64,000 nt of DNA from Cohnella sp. CFH 77786 (GTDB lineage: Bacteria; Bacillota; Bacilli; Paenibacillales; Paenibacillaceae). Position numbers and translations under genes: made by a program. Shown here piece after piece: positions 62,502 through 64,000 of the stretch (the stretch's first letter is position 1; the number at the start of each line of letters is the position of its first letter). The stretch lies in NCBI RefSeq assembly GCF_019400745.1, contig NZ_WJIB01000004.1, positions 372,001-436,000 of the forward strand, read 5' to 3'. Under the pieces are notes generated by a model that did no database searches, had not been told where the DNA came from, and saw only the letters and a program-made list of their open reading frames with translations.

Positions 62502-63809
62502 CTACGTCTTGGCGTTCCAAAATCGTAACACGGTGTAGTACTTTGAATTCTCTTGTTTACTGTGATACTGACCCTGCATGCGGGACATCATTCGCGCAAT
62601 GCTTCTTTCACCGAGTCCGTTGCTTTCCGGTGTTACATCCGTATGTTTAATCGTATTGCTAATATGGATCTCAAATATCTCTTGATCCGATACAAACAGG
62701 ATGCTGATTTCTTCTTCCGGATCCGCGTATTTCAATAAGTTGGACATCACATTATCAAATATACGGCCAAGCTCCTCCATATTCACGTTAATATAGGTTT
62801 CCGGCAGCTCGCCCGAAATATGAACCCGGAAATGCTCCTGATGAAGGATGGCAATCTGATCTGATATCAGATCATAGATCACTTCTTTCACTGCAACGGC
62901 CTCCAGATCGGCCTTATGTTCCTTGTCCAGCAGGAAATACGCAAACAGGTTGTCAGACAAGCTTTTTAATTGCAGTGCTTTACCATAAGCATTGGCTACA
63001 TAACGATCTTTGCCGGTTTCCGCTTCGCTTCCCTCTTTCTTGGCAAACTCCAGATACATGATCAGCGACGTCAGCGGTGTACGTATATCGTGCGACATTT
63101 CGGTAACCAGACTGCGGCTCTCTGCTTGCAATTCCTCGATAGCTTTAAGTTTGTCCAGAAAAGCTTTCCGCAGCTCCTCAATGCTCTCTGCAATCATCGC
63201 TAACTCATCATGCCCCTTTATCGTCATCTCGTAGTTCAGTTCGCCGCCCTCAAGAATATGAATCTCTTGGTGAATCGTTCTCAGATAGCGGAGACTTTGG
63301 CGAATGCCGAAGAGAACAATGACCAGAAAGATCAGGGTTGCACCAAGCAGCTCCAGTGTAAAGGCCAGATCATAATATCGGGATGAGTAGAAACCGTCGA
63401 TCATGACTCGTCCTTCACCATCGCTGAACTTGACCGGATGCGAATGATTTTGAGCGTACTGAGTCACCTTCTCCTTTCCATAAGCCGATTCGTCTGCAAC
63501 GGAATAATTGGAATCATATTGCAGCACCTGGTCCTTGAATATGGTGAGGATAATGTAGTTTTCTTTTCTGACCCACTCGCCAAAAGCTTTCCGATCGGAT
63601 GTAGACAACTCATTCACTGAAACATACTTGCTGAATCTTTGAATGTATCTGGCTGACTCCTTCTGGTAATACTCATCCGAACTCAGATATCCGTCGATCA
63701 GATCATCGGATATCTTTTGCAACGTCAGAAAGACCGCACCACTCACCATCGCAGCAACCATGATCAGCATGGCCAGTTTTTTGGTTAGCGTAAATTTACG
63801 ATGCGCCAA
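62502..63809 (-). CDS. Sensor histidine kinase (intact copy)
   Basis: 435 residues from TTG 63809, which overlaps the response regulator stop and follows GAAGAGG; the frame is open to 63950 inside the regulator gene. Two membrane segments at ~12-33 and ~155-178 flank a ~120-residue sensor. HAMP follows, then HisKA with the phospho-His in TEMSHDIRTPLTSLIMYLE near residue 250. The N-box is FDNVMSNLLKYADPEEEI and the G-box region ESNGLGERSIARMMSRM. It resembles VanS/BceS-style kinases of Bacillota. The copy at 45496 lacks its catalytic half. Confidence 0.9.
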   Translation of the reverse strand: MAHRKFTLTKKLAMLIMVAAMVSGAVFLTLQKISDDLIDGYLSSDEYYQKESARYIQRFSKYVSVNELSTSDRKAFGEWVRKENYIILTIFKDQVLQYDSNYSVADESAYGKEKVTQYAQNHSHPVKFSDGEGRVMIDGFYSSRYYDLAFTLELLGATLIFLVIVLFGIRQSLRYLRTIHQEIHILEGGELNYEMTIKGHDELAMIAESIEELRKAFLDKLKAIEELQAESRSLVTEMSHDIRTPLTSLIMYLEFAKKEGSEAETGKDRYVANAYGKALQLKSLSDNLFAYFLLDKEHKADLEAVAVKEVIYDLISDQIAILHQEHFRVHISGELPETYINVNMEELGRIFDNVMSNLLKYADPEEEISILFVSDQEIFEIHISNTIKHTDVTPESNGLGERSIARMMSRMQGQYHSKQENSKYYTVLRFWNAKT

Positions 63810-64000
63810 ATCGATATCCTCTTCCCCATTCCGTTTGTATATAAACCGGACGTGCCGGATCATCCTCGATTTTGGAGCGCAGCTTCCGAATATGCACCAT
63901 AACCGTATTGTTGGAACAGTAAAAATAAGGCTCTCCCCACACACTTTCATATATATTTTGGGCAGAAAATATTTTGTTGCGTTTGCTCATCAGCAGTTTC
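63796..64000 (-). CDS. OmpR-type response regulator, N-terminus outside window
   Basis: Only the last 67 residues are visible: the winged-helix DNA-binding end (SKRNKIFSAQNIYESVWGEPYFYCSNNTVMVHIRKLRSKIEDDPARPVYIQTEWGRGYRFGAS). The frame is open to the right edge. It overlaps the kinase start by 14 bp, so the two form a two-component pair. It is identical in protein sequence to the end of the truncated copy at 46007. Confidence 0.9.
   Translation of the reverse strand, partial: KLLMSKRNKIFSAQNIYESVWGEPYFYCSNNTVMVHIRKLRSKIEDDPARPVYIQTEWGRGYRFGAS

Noticed and set aside
63796-63950. N-terminal extension of the histidine kinase to 63,950
   Set aside because: It would overlap about 150 bp of the response regulator in another frame; TTG 63,809 with GAAGAGG upstream gives the normal short overlap.
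1-64000. CRISPR arrays, tRNA/rRNA genes, prophage or IS transposases
   Set aside because: Looked for and not seen: no regularly spaced repeats beyond those listed, no cloverleaf or rRNA core sequence recognised, and no transposase or integrase motifs in any plausible frame.

Overview
The window looks like chromosomal DNA of a Paenibacillus-type Bacillota: strong AGGAGG-like ribosome binding sites with frequent TTG and GTG starts, two LplB/YtcP/DUF3502 oligosaccharide importers with YesM/YesN-type or membrane AraC regulators, large secreted multi-module glycoside hydrolases (including a CBM36 module first known from Paenibacillus polymyxa), and GEMM-I (c-di-GMP-I) riboswitches. No rRNA, tRNA, CRISPR array, integrase or IS transposase was seen.

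Layout. 1-5,945: a left-truncated AAA-type ATPase (-) divergent from a two-gene, split PEP-utilising enzyme (+), then a RidA/hemerythrin-like/DUF5602-like group (-). 6,233-13,264: sugar ABC importer locus 1 (two permeases, lipoprotein, histidine kinase, AraC response regulator). 13,326-17,539: methyltransferase, VOC protein, LicA-like phosphotransferase and a chemoreceptor gene broken by one amber codon. 17,955-30,821: carbohydrate locus 2, with a 1,399-residue secreted GH43 protein, two GH43-type enzymes without signal peptides, a membrane AraC regulator and a second importer. 30,904-33,451 and 49,148-51,229: two paralogous stress-type loci, each pairing a WYL regulator with GyrI-like proteins.

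33,452-57,012 holds three secreted hemicellulases (GH10 xylanase, GH74 xyloglucanase, GH43-CBM6-CBM36 arabinoxylan enzyme). Each has its own c-di-GMP-I aptamer followed by an intrinsic terminator, so plant cell-wall attack appears to be coupled to c-di-GMP. The GH10 and GH43 cassettes share homologous leader DNA, and the GH43 cassette abuts a 5'-truncated gene.

51,409-53,928 is the most unusual system: a 20-codon peptide gene ending in Asn, absent from normal gene calls, between a membrane M50 metallopeptidase with a PqqD-like domain and an MccB-like ThiF/E1 enzyme with its own PqqD-like domain. A hairpin separates the peptide gene from the ThiF gene, as in microcin C operons. I read it as a microcin-C-like or other ribosomally made modified peptide cluster.

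The right part (57,242-64,000) is a mosaic of small regulators, oxidoreductases and gene relics, ending in a PsiE/histidine kinase/response regulator group. A decayed near-identical copy of the kinase/regulator pair lies at 45,459-46,396 and has lost exactly 783 bp in frame. Short palindromic repeats recur at least six times between genes, and relics of DHH phosphoesterase, aldo/keto reductase, ABC-2 permease and sigma-factor-like genes show a history of insertion and decay.
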